64,000 nucleotides of DNA, taken from contig NZ_VOPZ01000008.1 of NCBI RefSeq assembly GCF_010470665.1, positions 161,880 through 225,879 on the forward strand, given 5' to 3'. Under the pieces are notes generated by a model that saw nothing but the letters and a program-made list of their open reading frames with translations, made no database searches and had not been told where the DNA came from. The position numbers were made by a program, and so were the translations under genes. Shown in pieces: positions 1 to 8,269 of the stretch. The first letter of the stretch is position 1. The number at the start of each line of letters is the position of its first letter. This stretch comes from Desulfovibrio sp. JC022 (GTDB taxonomy: Bacteria > Desulfobacterota > Desulfovibrionia > Desulfovibrionales > Desulfovibrionaceae).

Positions 1-1
1 T

Positions 2-460
2 GTGCAGATTTCCAAAGTTTTCGAAGAAACCGCAAATCAGGAAAAAGAACACGCCAAAAGGCTGTTCAAACTCCTTGAAGGCGGCGAAGTGGAAGTTACC
101 GCATCCTTCCCCGCAGGGGTAATCGGTTCCACCGTAGAAAACCTCAAAGAAGCAGCAGGCGGAGAAAGACATGAATGGGAAGAAATGTATCCCGAATTCG
201 CCAAAATTGCTGAAGAAGAAGGATTCACCGCCATTGCCGCTGTTTTCCGCGCAATTGCTGTAGCCGAAGAATTTCACGAAAAAAGATATCTTGCCCTCGC
301 CAAGAACATTGAAGACGGCAAAGTATTTAAAAAAGACACCGCTATTATCTGGCAGTGTCAGAACTGTGGATACACTCACGAAGGGGACAATGCTCTTCAT
401 AAATGCCCCGCATGTGACCATCCTCAGGCACATTTTCAAGTCGTCTGTGAGAACTGGTAG
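2..460 (+). CDS. rbr: Rubrerythrin, 5'-truncated by the window edge
   Basis: Non-heme di-iron peroxidase that reduces hydrogen peroxide in the cytoplasm of anaerobes, with electrons from rubredoxin. The 152 visible residues cover most of the ferritin-like four-helix domain, with di-iron ligand motifs such as EKEH near the start and EEFHEK around residues 88-93. A rubredoxin-like C-terminal domain follows with two CxxC pairs (CQNC and CPAC). Family members are about 190 residues, so roughly the first 40 residues lie upstream of the window. The GTG at position 2 is probably an internal codon and not the start. It is the first gene of an oxygen-defence block that continues with desulfoferrodoxin 30 bases downstream. 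Confidence 0.93.
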   Translation: MQISKVFEETANQEKEHAKRLFKLLEGGEVEVTASFPAGVIGSTVENLKEAAGGERHEWEEMYPEFAKIAEEEGFTAIAAVFRAIAVAEEFHEKRYLALAKNIEDGKVFKKDTAIIWQCQNCGYTHEGDNALHKCPACDHPQAHFQVVCENW

Positions 461-490
461 TCGATAACCTTAACCCGGTGGAGATTTAAA

Positions 491-874
491 ATGGCTGAAT
501 TGTACGAAGTTTATAAATGTGAAGCTTGCGGTAATATCACTATGGTTCTCCATGCCGGTCCCGGCAACCTCGCTTGCTGCGGATCTGACATGGTCCTCAT
601 GGCAGAAAATACTGTTGATGCTGCTAAAGAAAAACATGTCCCTGTCATCGAAAAAATCGATGGCGGCTACAAAGTCAAAGTCGGCGAAGTAGCCCACCCC
701 ATGGATGAAAAACACTGGATCGAATGGATTGAGCTGGTTTCCGGCAACAATCGCTACTTCAAACAGCTCAATCCCGGTGAAGCACCTGAAGCTGAATTCT
801 GCGGCTGTAAATTCGATGATGGCCCGGTTACTGCCCGCGCATACTGTAACCTGCACGGCCTTTGGAAAGCATAG
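491..874 (+). CDS. dfx: Desulfoferrodoxin (superoxide reductase)
   Basis: Reduces superoxide to hydrogen peroxide in the cytoplasm without making oxygen. The 127-residue protein has the two-domain form of the family. The N-terminal desulforedoxin-like domain carries a Cys4 iron site (CEAC near residue 10, then the adjacent CC near residue 29). The C-terminal neelaredoxin domain holds the catalytic iron, with HxxxxxHPM-type histidines around residues 48-74 and the terminal CNLHG motif. GGTGGAGA lies 7 bases before the ATG. Its position between rubrerythrin and two rubredoxins fits a chain in which rubredoxin supplies electrons to superoxide reductase and rubrerythrin removes the peroxide formed. 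Confidence 0.95.
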   Translation: MAELYEVYKCEACGNITMVLHAGPGNLACCGSDMVLMAENTVDAAKEKHVPVIEKIDGGYKVKVGEVAHPMDEKHWIEWIELVSGNNRYFKQLNPGEAPEAEFCGCKFDDGPVTARAYCNLHGLWKA

Positions 875-889
875 AAAGGTCGGGTCAAT

Positions 890-1069
890 ATGGCTGAACC
901 AAAAGACATGTACCAGTGCCAGGTAAGCAATTGCGGGTACATATACAATCCAGACAAGGGGGACCGCAAAAGCAAAACCCCCAAAGGAACCGCTTTTGCC
1001 GACCTGCCCGAAGACTGGAAATGCCCGGTCTGCGGCGCAAGTAAAAAAGCTTTCAAGCCTCTTGGCTAA
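890..1069 (+). CDS. Type II rubredoxin with CX4C first iron motif
   Basis: Small (59-residue) iron-sulfur electron carrier. The second iron-binding pair is the usual CPVCG, but the first pair is CQVSNCG, with four residues between the cysteines where classical rubredoxins have two. This matches the second rubredoxin type described from Desulfovibrio desulfuricans (Rd-2). ATG at 890 follows AAAGGTCGGG, and the gap to the desulfoferrodoxin stop is 15 bases, so the genes are co-transcribed. A likely role is electron donor to one of the neighbouring oxygen-defence enzymes; which one cannot be told from sequence. Confidence 0.9.
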   Translation: MAEPKDMYQCQVSNCGYIYNPDKGDRKSKTPKGTAFADLPEDWKCPVCGASKKAFKPLG

Positions 1070-1093
1070 CTTTTTTAATACGGAGATAGGAAC

Positions 1094-1252
1094 ATGAAAT
1101 ACGTATGTACTATTTGTGGATGGGTTTACGATCCTGCTGAAGGCGACCCGGACGGCGGCATCGCTCCCGGAACCAAATTCGAAGACATCCCTGAAGATTG
1201 GGAATGCCCGGTCTGCGGTGCTGGCAAGGATGATTTCGAGCCTGAAGAATAA
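1094..1252 (+). CDS. rub: Rubredoxin
   Basis: A 52-residue classical rubredoxin: CTICG near residue 5 and CPVCG near residue 38 coordinate one iron, and the acidic C-terminus (DDFEPEE) and the [12 protein letters not shown] segment are typical. It starts at ATG 1094 after CGGAGATAGG, 24 bases past the type II rubredoxin stop. In Desulfovibrio gigas rubredoxin feeds rubredoxin:oxygen oxidoreductase, encoded directly downstream here, so it is the most likely donor for that enzyme and possibly for rubrerythrin and superoxide reductase. Confidence 0.95.
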   Translation: MKYVCTICGWVYDPAEGDPDGGIAPGTKFEDIPEDWECPVCGAGKDDFEPEE

Positions 1253-1310
1253 GCTCGCATCACTTGCTGCATCCGCTCTTTACGGATGTGTTTAATGTGA
1301 AAATGACAAC

Positions 1311-1336
1311 AGAAAGCCGGGCATGCCCGGCTTTCT
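1311..1336. terminator. GC-rich hairpin between rubredoxin and roo
   Basis: AGAAAGCCGGGC (1311-1322) pairs exactly with GCCCGGCTTTCT (1325-1336). There is no T-run after the stem on the plus strand, so full termination is uncertain; it may attenuate transcription or protect the upstream mRNA. An in-frame ATG at 1323 sits in the hairpin tip, which argues against its use as the roo start. Confidence 0.5.
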
Positions 1337-1376
1337 GCGCATAAATAAATCAACAAATTATATTAGGAATATTCAA

Positions 1377-2582
1377 GTGAGACCTGTTGAAATTAAAGAA
1401 GGCGTACATTGGATCGGAGTAGTGGATTGGAACTGCCGTAACTTTCACGGCTATGCCCGTTCCGCTAACGGAACCACCTACAACGCTTTCTACATTGAAG
1501 ATGAAAAGAAAGTGCTGGTAGATACTGTTTCCAAAGGATCTGAGAGTCAGTTTCTCTGCTCTCTTGCCCACCTGACCAAGCCTGAAGAAATTGATTACAT
1601 CGTGGTCAACCATCTCGAACCAGACCACGCCGGTTGTCTCGAAAAAATGGTTGAACTTTGCAAACCCGAGAAAATCTTTGTTTCCGTCATGGGCGGCAAA
1701 AACATTGCCACTTTCTTTGACAGCAAGGACTGGCCCGTACACGTAGTAAAGCCCGGTGAAGAAGTTTCCATCGGTAAACGCACCCTGCGCTTTTACGAAA
1801 CCCGCATGCTGCACTGGCCCGACAACATGTTCACCTATTGCCCCGAAGACAAACTGCTCTTCACCAGTGACGCATTCGGTCAGAACATTGCCGCCAGTGA
1901 ACGCTGGGTTGATGAAATGAGCAAAGAAATGGTTGCTGATCACATGCAGCAGTACTACGCCAACATCATCACCCCTTACTCTTCCAAGGTTATCAAAACC
2001 CTCGAGACTTTTGCAGGCCTTAACCTTGATGTGGACATGATCTGCCCGGACCATGGCCTCATGTTCCGTGGTGATGACTGCGCATTCGCCCTTGAAAAAT
2101 ACATGGAATTCGCAAAACAGGAACCCAAGAACAAGGCAACCCTGTTTTACGATACCATGTGGAGCTCCACCGAACGCATGATCAGTGCAGTTGCTTCCGG
2201 CCTGGTGTCCGAAGGCATCTCTGTTAAAGTTATGTCCGTTAAGGCCAACCACCACAGTGACATCATGAGCGAAGTTTTCGACTCCGCCGCTGTTGTCATC
2301 GGCTCCCCGACCCACAATAACGGCATTCTGCCCGGTATGGCCGACGCCCTGACCTACGTTAAGGGTCTGCGCCCTCAAGGTAAAATTGGTGCCGCAGTAG
2401 GTTCTTTCGGCTGGTCCGGTGAGTGTGTAAAAATCCTCAATGAATGGCTTGAAAAAATGGGCTGCGATATCATCGAACCCCAGATCAAGGCCAAAAACCG
2501 TCCTAACCACGACACCCTCAAAGAGTGTTTCCAGCTCGGCGTTACCATTGCCGCTGCTATCAAGGCAAAGACCGCTAAATAA
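1377..2582 (+). CDS. roo: Rubredoxin:oxygen oxidoreductase (flavodiiron protein)
   Basis: Reduces oxygen to water (and in many members nitric oxide to nitrous oxide) using electrons from rubredoxin. The N-terminal metallo-beta-lactamase-like domain has the di-iron motif HLEPDH and later HWPDN and CPDHG segments. The C-terminal flavodoxin domain binds FMN (SPTHNNG, GSFGWSG). I chose GTG 1377, giving 401 residues, because the D. gigas enzyme is about 402 residues and aligns from here, AGGA lies 8 bases upstream, and the alternative ATG (1323) lies in a hairpin. It completes the rubrerythrin/superoxide reductase/rubredoxin set. Confidence 0.95.
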   Translation: MRPVEIKEGVHWIGVVDWNCRNFHGYARSANGTTYNAFYIEDEKKVLVDTVSKGSESQFLCSLAHLTKPEEIDYIVVNHLEPDHAGCLEKMVELCKPEKIFVSVMGGKNIATFFDSKDWPVHVVKPGEEVSIGKRTLRFYETRMLHWPDNMFTYCPEDKLLFTSDAFGQNIAASERWVDEMSKEMVADHMQQYYANIITPYSSKVIKTLETFAGLNLDVDMICPDHGLMFRGDDCAFALEKYMEFAKQEPKNKATLFYDTMWSSTERMISAVASGLVSEGISVKVMSVKANHHSDIMSEVFDSAAVVIGSPTHNNGILPGMADALTYVKGLRPQGKIGAAVGSFGWSGECVKILNEWLEKMGCDIIEPQIKAKNRPNHDTLKECFQLGVTIAAAIKAKTAK

Positions 2583-2586
2583 TTAT

Positions 2587-2618
2587 ATCCCCGGACAGGC
2601 CTTTGTCTGTCCGGGGAT
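2587..2618 (+). terminator. Terminator hairpin after roo
   Basis: ATCCCCGGACAG (2587-2598) pairs perfectly with CTGTCCGGGGAT (2607-2618) across an 8-base loop, 5 bases past the roo stop. The T-tract is weak. It closes the oxygen-defence cluster before a separate promoter region. Confidence 0.7.
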
Positions 2619-2706
2619 TATCGTGTTTAAATAAAAACTAATTCACAAAGCCTTTCATTTTATGTTATCAAGAAGTTGAAAATGTAAAAATAGGAAGCTG
2701 TTACAA

Positions 2707-2720
2707 TATTATCGATAATA
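2707..2720. promoter_or_regulatory. 14-bp perfect palindrome upstream of the HEAT-cyd operon
   Basis: TATTATCGATAATA reads the same on both strands and lies 39 bases before the start of the HEAT-like gene, in an otherwise AT-rich leader. Its core, TTATCGATAA, also starts each arm of the inverted repeat near 31.5 and 32.6 kb. It is a likely regulator binding site; the regulator is unknown. Confidence 0.5.
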
Positions 2721-2758
2721 GTTTTTTTTAGCGTCACCCTTATCAAGGAGGATCGCAA

Positions 2759-3454
2759 ATGGCTGTCGGACGTAGGATCAAAAAAGAAGTCATGGCCGTA
2801 CTGGCTGATGAGAACTGGGAAAACAGGTTTGAAGAATTAATGGAAAAATATTCCATGCAAAACCTTGTGGCCCCGCTTTTCGCATCCCTTTGTGCGACCA
2901 CGGTAATGGTCCGCTGGCACGGTGTAACCTGTTTCGGCAAGGTCATCTCCCGTATGGTGGAGGAAGACACAGCCAAAGCTCGCGTTGTCATGCGCAGAAT
3001 CATGTGGATGCTCAATGAAGAATCAGGAGGGTGTGCCTGGGGTGTTCCCGAAGCCATGGGAGAAATCTCTGCTGTAAACGACCTTATGGGTGCCGAATAT
3101 GGAAAAATTCTGCTTAGCTACAGCCATGAGGACGAAGAAGGCCCGGAAAACTACCTTGAATTCCCCACCCTGCTCCGGGGTGCGGTCTGGGGAGTTGCCC
3201 GCATGGCGCAGGACCGCCCGCAGATTGCGGCGCAGGCTACGGATGATATGATCCGTTTTCTTTCCTACCCTGACCCGGTCATACAGGGAACCGCCTGTTG
3301 GGCTCTGGGTGGCTTGAAAGCGGCCAAGTCCGTTAAAAAGCTTGAAGCTTTGGCGGATAATGATACTGTTATAGAAATTTATAAAGACTCGTTATTGCAG
3401 TCTGTAACGGTGGGAAGGCTGGCACAGGAAGCTCTGGAAAGAATTTCCGTTTAA
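2759..3454 (+). CDS. HEAT-repeat-like protein (DVU0298-like)
   Basis: A 231-residue soluble, mostly helical protein with no signal peptide. It has repeating helix pairs with G-A-WAL/WGV signatures (for example GAVWGVARMA and GTACWALGGLKA), as in HEAT or PBS-lyase-type scaffold proteins of Desulfovibrio. No catalytic motif is visible. It has a strong ribosome binding site (AAGGAGGATCGCAA). It lies only 28 bases before cydA with no terminator between them, so it probably belongs to the cyd operon. A role in assembly or control of the oxidase is possible but is inference from position only. Confidence 0.75.
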   Translation: MAVGRRIKKEVMAVLADENWENRFEELMEKYSMQNLVAPLFASLCATTVMVRWHGVTCFGKVISRMVEEDTAKARVVMRRIMWMLNEESGGCAWGVPEAMGEISAVNDLMGAEYGKILLSYSHEDEEGPENYLEFPTLLRGAVWGVARMAQDRPQIAAQATDDMIRFLSYPDPVIQGTACWALGGLKAAKSVKKLEALADNDTVIEIYKDSLLQSVTVGRLAQEALERISV

Positions 3455-3482
3455 ATCAACAACTTGAACAAGGAGAGGGATG

Positions 3483-4796
3483 ATGGATGTTCTGATGCTG
3501 TCAAGGCTGCAATTTGCCATGGCAACAATGTTCCACTTCATTTTCGTACCGCTCACACTGGGGCTTTCCGTCATGGTTGCCATTATGGAAACCATGTATG
3601 TGCGCACTAAAAAAGACATTTACCTGCGCATGACCAAATTCTGGGGAAAGCTGTTCGTCATTAACTTTGTTCTCGGAATCGTGACCGGAATCACACTTGA
3701 ATTCCAGTTCGGTACCAACTGGTCCCGCTATTCCGAATACGTGGGTGATATTTTCGGTTCGCTGCTGGCGATTGAAGCCACAGTGGCCTTCTTTATGGAA
3801 TCAACATTTCTCGCTGCCTGGATTTTCGGCTGGAAAAAACTTTCCCCCAAAATGCACGCAGCCTGTATCTGGATTGTTGCGATCGCTTCCAATATTTCCG
3901 CGATCTGGATTATCCTTGCCAACGGCTGGATGCAAAATCCTGTAGGCTACGTAATCAGAAACGGCCGCGCGGAACTGGACAACTTCACAGAAGTTATCAC
4001 CAACCCCTTTGCATGGGGCCAGTTCCTGCACAACGGCTTTGCCGCTTTCATGGTTGCCAGCTTCTTTGTCATGGGTATCAGTGCCTATCACCTGCTGCGT
4101 AAAAACGAAGTTGAATTCTTCAGCAAGTCTTTCAAAATGGGCTTGATCGTAGCATTCATCTTTTCCATTCTTGTTGCTGCGCAGGGTCACCACCATGCCC
4201 AGACTGTAGCCAAGATGCAGCCTGAAAAGCTCGCTGCCATGGAAGCCCTCTGGGATACCCATGAAGACGGCGCTCCCATGTACCTGTTGGCAATGCCCGA
4301 CGAAAAGAATGAGAAAAACTCCATTGAATTCCTCGGACTGCCCGGCGCACTCAGCTTCCTTGCTTTCAACGATTTTGATGCTCCGGTAAAGGGCCTCAAA
4401 GAATGGCCCAAGGAAGACCGTCCTCCTGTGACAATTACTTTCCTTGCCTTCCGCATCATGGTCGGACTGGGAACCCTCTTCCCGCTGCTGTGCATCTGGG
4501 GCTGGATGAAACGCAAAGACCTGCTTGAAAATAAGCTTTACCTGCGCCTCATGCTTTACGCAATTCCTCTGCCATACATCGCCATCTGGGCCGGCTGGGC
4601 AGTTGCAGAAGTAGGTCGCCAGCCATGGATCGTCTACGGCATAATGAAGACCAGCGATGCGGTTTCGCCCATTGCCACAAGTCAGGTAGCATTTTCTTTT
4701 ATCGCCCTGACCTCTCTGTACACTCTTCTGGGAGCGTGTGAGATATATCTCCTGGCGAGATTTGCCCGCAGAGGCCCTGAACCCACCAAGCCTTAA
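3483..4796 (+). CDS. cydA: Cytochrome bd oxidase subunit I
   Basis: Membrane subunit carrying hemes b558, b595 and d of the quinol oxidase that reduces oxygen to water. The N-terminus SRLQFAMATMFHF contains the conserved heme-ligand histidine, and several long hydrophobic helices follow. GHHHAQ, in the region before the quinol-binding loop, and the WAVAEVGRQPW segment are family hallmarks. At about 437 residues it is a short-Q-loop form. Two tandem ATGs exist (3480 and 3483); AAGGAGAGGG spaces better for the second. cydB follows after 25 bases. In a sulfate reducer this oxidase probably serves oxygen removal as much as respiration. Confidence 0.96.
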   Translation: MDVLMLSRLQFAMATMFHFIFVPLTLGLSVMVAIMETMYVRTKKDIYLRMTKFWGKLFVINFVLGIVTGITLEFQFGTNWSRYSEYVGDIFGSLLAIEATVAFFMESTFLAAWIFGWKKLSPKMHAACIWIVAIASNISAIWIILANGWMQNPVGYVIRNGRAELDNFTEVITNPFAWGQFLHNGFAAFMVASFFVMGISAYHLLRKNEVEFFSKSFKMGLIVAFIFSILVAAQGHHHAQTVAKMQPEKLAAMEALWDTHEDGAPMYLLAMPDEKNEKNSIEFLGLPGALSFLAFNDFDAPVKGLKEWPKEDRPPVTITFLAFRIMVGLGTLFPLLCIWGWMKRKDLLENKLYLRLMLYAIPLPYIAIWAGWAVAEVGRQPWIVYGIMKTSDAVSPIATSQVAFSFIALTSLYTLLGACEIYLLARFARRGPEPTKP

Positions 4797-4821
4797 GAAG
4801 CTGTAAGACAAGGAGATTACT

Positions 4822-5835
4822 ATGTTAGAAACCATATGGTTCTTGTTATGGGGCTTACTCTGGGCCATCTATTTCATGCTCGACGGGTATGATCTGGGTC
4901 TGGGGTCCATGATGCCCTTTCTGGCCAAGGACGAAAAAGACAGAAAAGCAATTTATAAATCCATAGGCCCCTTCTGGGACGGTAACGAAGTATGGCTCAT
5001 CACCGCCGGTGGTGTAACTTTTGCCGCATTCCCCAAGGCATATGCGGTAATGTTCAGCGGTCTTTATACCGCACTCATGCTGCTGCTCATCGCCCTGATC
5101 ATCCGCGGTGTATCCTTTGAATTCAGAGGACTGGTTGAAAGCGAATGGTCCCGCAAATTATGGGATAAAGCCATGGTTGTAAGCAGCTTCCTGCCCGGAC
5201 TGCTCCTCGGCGTTGCCTTTGCCAACATCTTCATGGGTATCCCCATCGATGAAAACGGCGTATTTCAGGGCAACCTGTTTACCCTGCTCAACCCTTACGG
5301 TCTCGGCGGCGGTATTCTTTTTGTTCTGCTTTTCGCCCAGCACGGTTGCCTCTGGCTTGCAGTGCGTACTGAAGGTGAACTCAATGAACGTGCCGGCAAC
5401 CTTGCTGCAACCATCTGGCCGATTCTGGCGGCAGTTTATATTGCCTTCCTGGCCCTTACCGGGGTATACACTCAGCTGCTCAGCAATTACTTGGCCTACC
5501 CGGCCCTGATGCTGATCCTGTTGATCCCGATCTTTGCAATCGTCAAGGTTCGCACCCTTATCGCAGCACGCAAGTGGTGGAAAGCATGGGCCTGCTCTGC
5601 TGTCCTTATTGTATCCACCACCATGTTCGGTATAATTGGACTATTCCCGGCCCTGCTGCCTTCCAGCATCAATCCGGCATATTCCATCACCATCCAGAAT
5701 GCTGCATCAAGTCAGCTGACCCTGAAGATCATGCTGACGGTTGCACTTATCATGGTCCCCATCGTCATCGGTTACCAGTTCTGGATGCATAAAGTATTTG
5801 CAACCAAGATCACCGACGAAGATCTGGGCTACTAG
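4822..5835 (+). CDS. cydB: Cytochrome bd oxidase subunit II
   Basis: Second integral-membrane subunit of the bd quinol oxidase. The 337-residue protein has the expected multiple transmembrane helices and signature stretches such as FMLDGYDLG near the N-terminus and GPFWDGNEVWL near residue 50. AAGGAGATTACT precedes the ATG. It lies between cydA and ferritin in the same direction with short gaps (25 and 32 bases), so the three genes are probably one transcript. Confidence 0.96.
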   Translation: MLETIWFLLWGLLWAIYFMLDGYDLGLGSMMPFLAKDEKDRKAIYKSIGPFWDGNEVWLITAGGVTFAAFPKAYAVMFSGLYTALMLLLIALIIRGVSFEFRGLVESEWSRKLWDKAMVVSSFLPGLLLGVAFANIFMGIPIDENGVFQGNLFTLLNPYGLGGGILFVLLFAQHGCLWLAVRTEGELNERAGNLAATIWPILAAVYIAFLALTGVYTQLLSNYLAYPALMLILLIPIFAIVKVRTLIAARKWWKAWACSAVLIVSTTMFGIIGLFPALLPSSINPAYSITIQNAASSQLTLKIMLTVALIMVPIVIGYQFWMHKVFATKITDEDLGY

Positions 5836-5867
5836 CAAACTGAATCCAATTACGGAGAACAACTGAA

Positions 5868-6374
5868 ATGTCTAACAAGGTTCTTGAAAAAGCACTTAAC
5901 GAACAGCTCAACGCTGAAATGTACTCTGCATACCTTTACCTTTCCATGTCCGCCTACTTCAGCGACATCGGACTGGACGGCTTTGCCACTTGGATGCGGG
6001 TACAGGCCAAGGAAGAGCAATTCCACGCCATGAAGTTCTACGATTACATCAATGAACGCGGCGGCCGTGTACTCCTCACTGCCATCGAAGCTCCCAAAAC
6101 CGAATGGGATTCCCCGCTGGCATGCATTGAGGCTGTGCTTGAGCACGAGAAGCATGTTACTTCACTGATCAACAATCTCGTAAACCTCGCAATCGACGAA
6201 AGAGATCACGCTACCAACATCTTCCTGCAATGGTTCGTAACCGAGCAGGTTGAAGAAGAAGACAGCGTGAACGCAGTACTGAACAAGCTACGCCTGCTCA
6301 ACGGAGAAGGCAACGGCATGTTCATCCTTGATAAGGAACTTAGCACCCGCGTATTTAACGCACCCGCTGAGTAA
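5868..6374 (+). CDS. ftn: Non-heme ferritin
   Basis: Iron-storage protein that oxidises and mineralises ferrous iron inside a 24-subunit shell. The 168-residue sequence has the bacterial ferritin start ([16 protein letters not shown]) with the first ferroxidase glutamate, then [10 protein letters not shown] with the E-x-x-H ligands near residue 50, and later glutamates near residues 94 and 126. No heme-binding methionine of bacterioferritin is evident. CGGAGAA lies before the ATG. It is the last gene of the HEAT-cydAB unit and is followed by a strong terminator. Keeping iron locked away complements the oxygen-removing enzymes upstream. Confidence 0.95.
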   Translation: MSNKVLEKALNEQLNAEMYSAYLYLSMSAYFSDIGLDGFATWMRVQAKEEQFHAMKFYDYINERGGRVLLTAIEAPKTEWDSPLACIEAVLEHEKHVTSLINNLVNLAIDERDHATNIFLQWFVTEQVEEEDSVNAVLNKLRLLNGEGNGMFILDKELSTRVFNAPAE

Positions 6375-6396
6375 TCCCTGTTTCTGCACAGACTCT

Positions 6397-6442
6397 AAAC
6401 GGCCTTACCCCCGATTCAATTTGAGGGTAAGGCCGTTTTTTT
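6397..6442 (+). terminator. Strong intrinsic terminator after ferritin
   Basis: AAACGGCCTTACCC (6397-6410) pairs with GGGTAAGGCCGTTT (6425-6438), and the 3' arm runs into a stretch of seven T. Confidence 0.92.
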
Positions 6443-6524
6443 ATGCCTTTAATCATTCTCATTTATTTTGTTGGAAAAATCAGCCAATATACACGCGCTA
6501 ATAAACATACAATCCTCACGCATA

Positions 6525-8219
6525 ATGCAAGAACACAAGTCCACATATATAAAGATACTGCTCCTTACCCTATTGTTCATGGTAAGCGCGTGCGTCCAGA
6601 CAACGGGCGAGAGCGAAACTAAAGCAGTGAGTGGCTGTCTTGATCTCAGCGAATGGAATTTCGAGAAACAAGGGCCTGCCGCACTTGACGGGGAATGGGA
6701 ATTTATTACTGGCGAATCTGATTACAAGAACGCATCTCCAAAAGATTTTTTCTCCATCCCCTCTTTATGGAAAGGCGAAACAACACAGGGCAGCCCTGTC
6801 CACAGCAAAGGAAAAGCTCTATACCGCCTGAAATTAAAACTTAGCCCTGAATCAATTGCAGATTCGTTCTATATTTCAGGGGTACTTTCGGTGTGCAATG
6901 TGCTGGTAAACGGAAAACAGGTCGGTTCATCCGGGACAGTCGGTTCTGATGTCCAATCTGAAAAACCCGAAAAACATCTTATCACCCCGTCATTTGCTCA
7001 CGACAACGGAATTGTAGATATCGCCATTGAAGTATCAAACTTTCACAACAAGGAAGGTGGCATCAATTCCAGCATACTTTTCGGCAGCCATGAACAGATT
7101 GAAGACCTGATCAATTACCGGCGCATTTCAGGAGCCATTATCGGCGGCGCATTGCTGATCATGGGCATTTTCCATCTTGTAATTTTCAGCATGCGTAGGG
7201 CCAGCCGGGAAAATCTTTACTTCGGCGGATTCTGCTTTGTCTGGTGCATTGCCACGATTTTTAATCCGCCCTCAGGCTTTCTGGCCGAAGAGATTCTATC
7301 CTTAGACTGGAGCTGGTATATAAAAATATGTCTGCTGCCCACCGGGCTGGCCATTCCCCTTTTGCTGGTCTTTTATAACTCAATTTTCCCCCAGAAATAC
7401 GGAAAACAAATCTGCTGGTTGTACTCATCAATCGGCGGAATCTATTGTGTTTACACTCTCATCACCCCGCCGGGGGCATATTCCGCAGCTGCTTTCGCCT
7501 ACTTCCTGATTACCCGGACGGCGTACATTTACCTGATTGCATCTTTCCTGAATGACCTGCGCAGAAAAAGAAAAGGGGCAATCTATCTCGCTCCGGGATA
7601 TCTGGCTCTTTTTTTGGCAGAATTCGATGAAATCCTCTTTGACCTGAATATTTTCGGATCGGCTGACTTCACGCCCTACGGCACTTTTATCTTCATCCTC
7701 TCATATTCCCTGCTCATGTCGGCCCGCTTTGCAGAGACCTTGTCCCGCTATGAACTGGTCAGCGAAGAATTGGAGGTTCACAAGAAAAAAGAACAGAATC
7801 ATAAAATGGTCCAGCAACACCTTTCCAGAAAGCTCGACTCGCTGGAGAAAGAAACCATCGCCGTCAACCGCGAGCTGACCAATGTGCTTGCCCGAAAAAC
7901 GGAAGAAAAAAAGCCGGACAAGCGTGATCTGGCTGTCCGGCTAATGAATGAATCCCTTGAATGCTGGGAAAAATGTACAGGCAAAAGCAAAGCCGATCTG
8001 GCTTCGGAGTCAGGAATCTGGAATATCTACTTTGAGAAAGACGGATACGCCCGGACCCAGACCCTTGACCGCTATCTGAGCATAGAGACCCTGCCCGAAC
8101 GCCCGCGCTTGAAAAACATCTATGCTACTGCGGAATTCGTCATCAGCAATTGTTCGCAGAAGGCTGAATCAACCGCCCAGCTTGAAAAAAATCTCAATCA
8201 GCTAAAAAAGATGTCGTGA
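6525..8219 (+). CDS. 7TM-DISM-like sensor lipoprotein with coiled coil
   Basis: Membrane protein of 564 residues from ATG 6525, preferred to 6468 because it starts directly before a lipoprotein signal (LLLTLLFMVSAC). After the signal comes a jelly-roll-like outer domain of about 180 residues. Then come about seven hydrophobic helices, as in the 7TM receptors with diverse intracellular signalling modules, then a coiled coil and a C-terminal region rich in W, Y and charged residues (CWEKCTGKSKADLA, TLDRYLS). The C-terminal module has no kinase, cyclase or GGDEF motif that I can see. A sensor role is inferred from architecture. It is a single gene facing the convergent propeller gene. Confidence 0.7.
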   Translation: MQEHKSTYIKILLLTLLFMVSACVQTTGESETKAVSGCLDLSEWNFEKQGPAALDGEWEFITGESDYKNASPKDFFSIPSLWKGETTQGSPVHSKGKALYRLKLKLSPESIADSFYISGVLSVCNVLVNGKQVGSSGTVGSDVQSEKPEKHLITPSFAHDNGIVDIAIEVSNFHNKEGGINSSILFGSHEQIEDLINYRRISGAIIGGALLIMGIFHLVIFSMRRASRENLYFGGFCFVWCIATIFNPPSGFLAEEILSLDWSWYIKICLLPTGLAIPLLLVFYNSIFPQKYGKQICWLYSSIGGIYCVYTLITPPGAYSAAAFAYFLITRTAYIYLIASFLNDLRRKRKGAIYLAPGYLALFLAEFDEILFDLNIFGSADFTPYGTFIFILSYSLLMSARFAETLSRYELVSEELEVHKKKEQNHKMVQQHLSRKLDSLEKETIAVNRELTNVLARKTEEKKPDKRDLAVRLMNESLECWEKCTGKSKADLASESGIWNIYFEKDGYARTQTLDRYLSIETLPERPRLKNIYATAEFVISNCSQKAESTAQLEKNLNQLKKMS

Positions 8220-8243
8220 CCGAAAATTTCCGATCACGACATC
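8204..8243 (-). terminator. Terminator of the propeller gene
   Basis: GATGTCGTGA (8210-8219) pairs with TCACGACATC (8234-8243). Read on the minus strand the stem ends in a run of T (A-run at 8204-8209). It overlaps the last codons of the convergent 7TM gene. Confidence 0.75.
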
Positions 8244-8269
8244 TAATCACAATCCTTAAATTAACTATT

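Noticed and set aside
3480..3482. cydA start at 3480
   Set aside because: Only 4 bases separate GGAG from this ATG; the next ATG, at 3483, has a 7-base gap.
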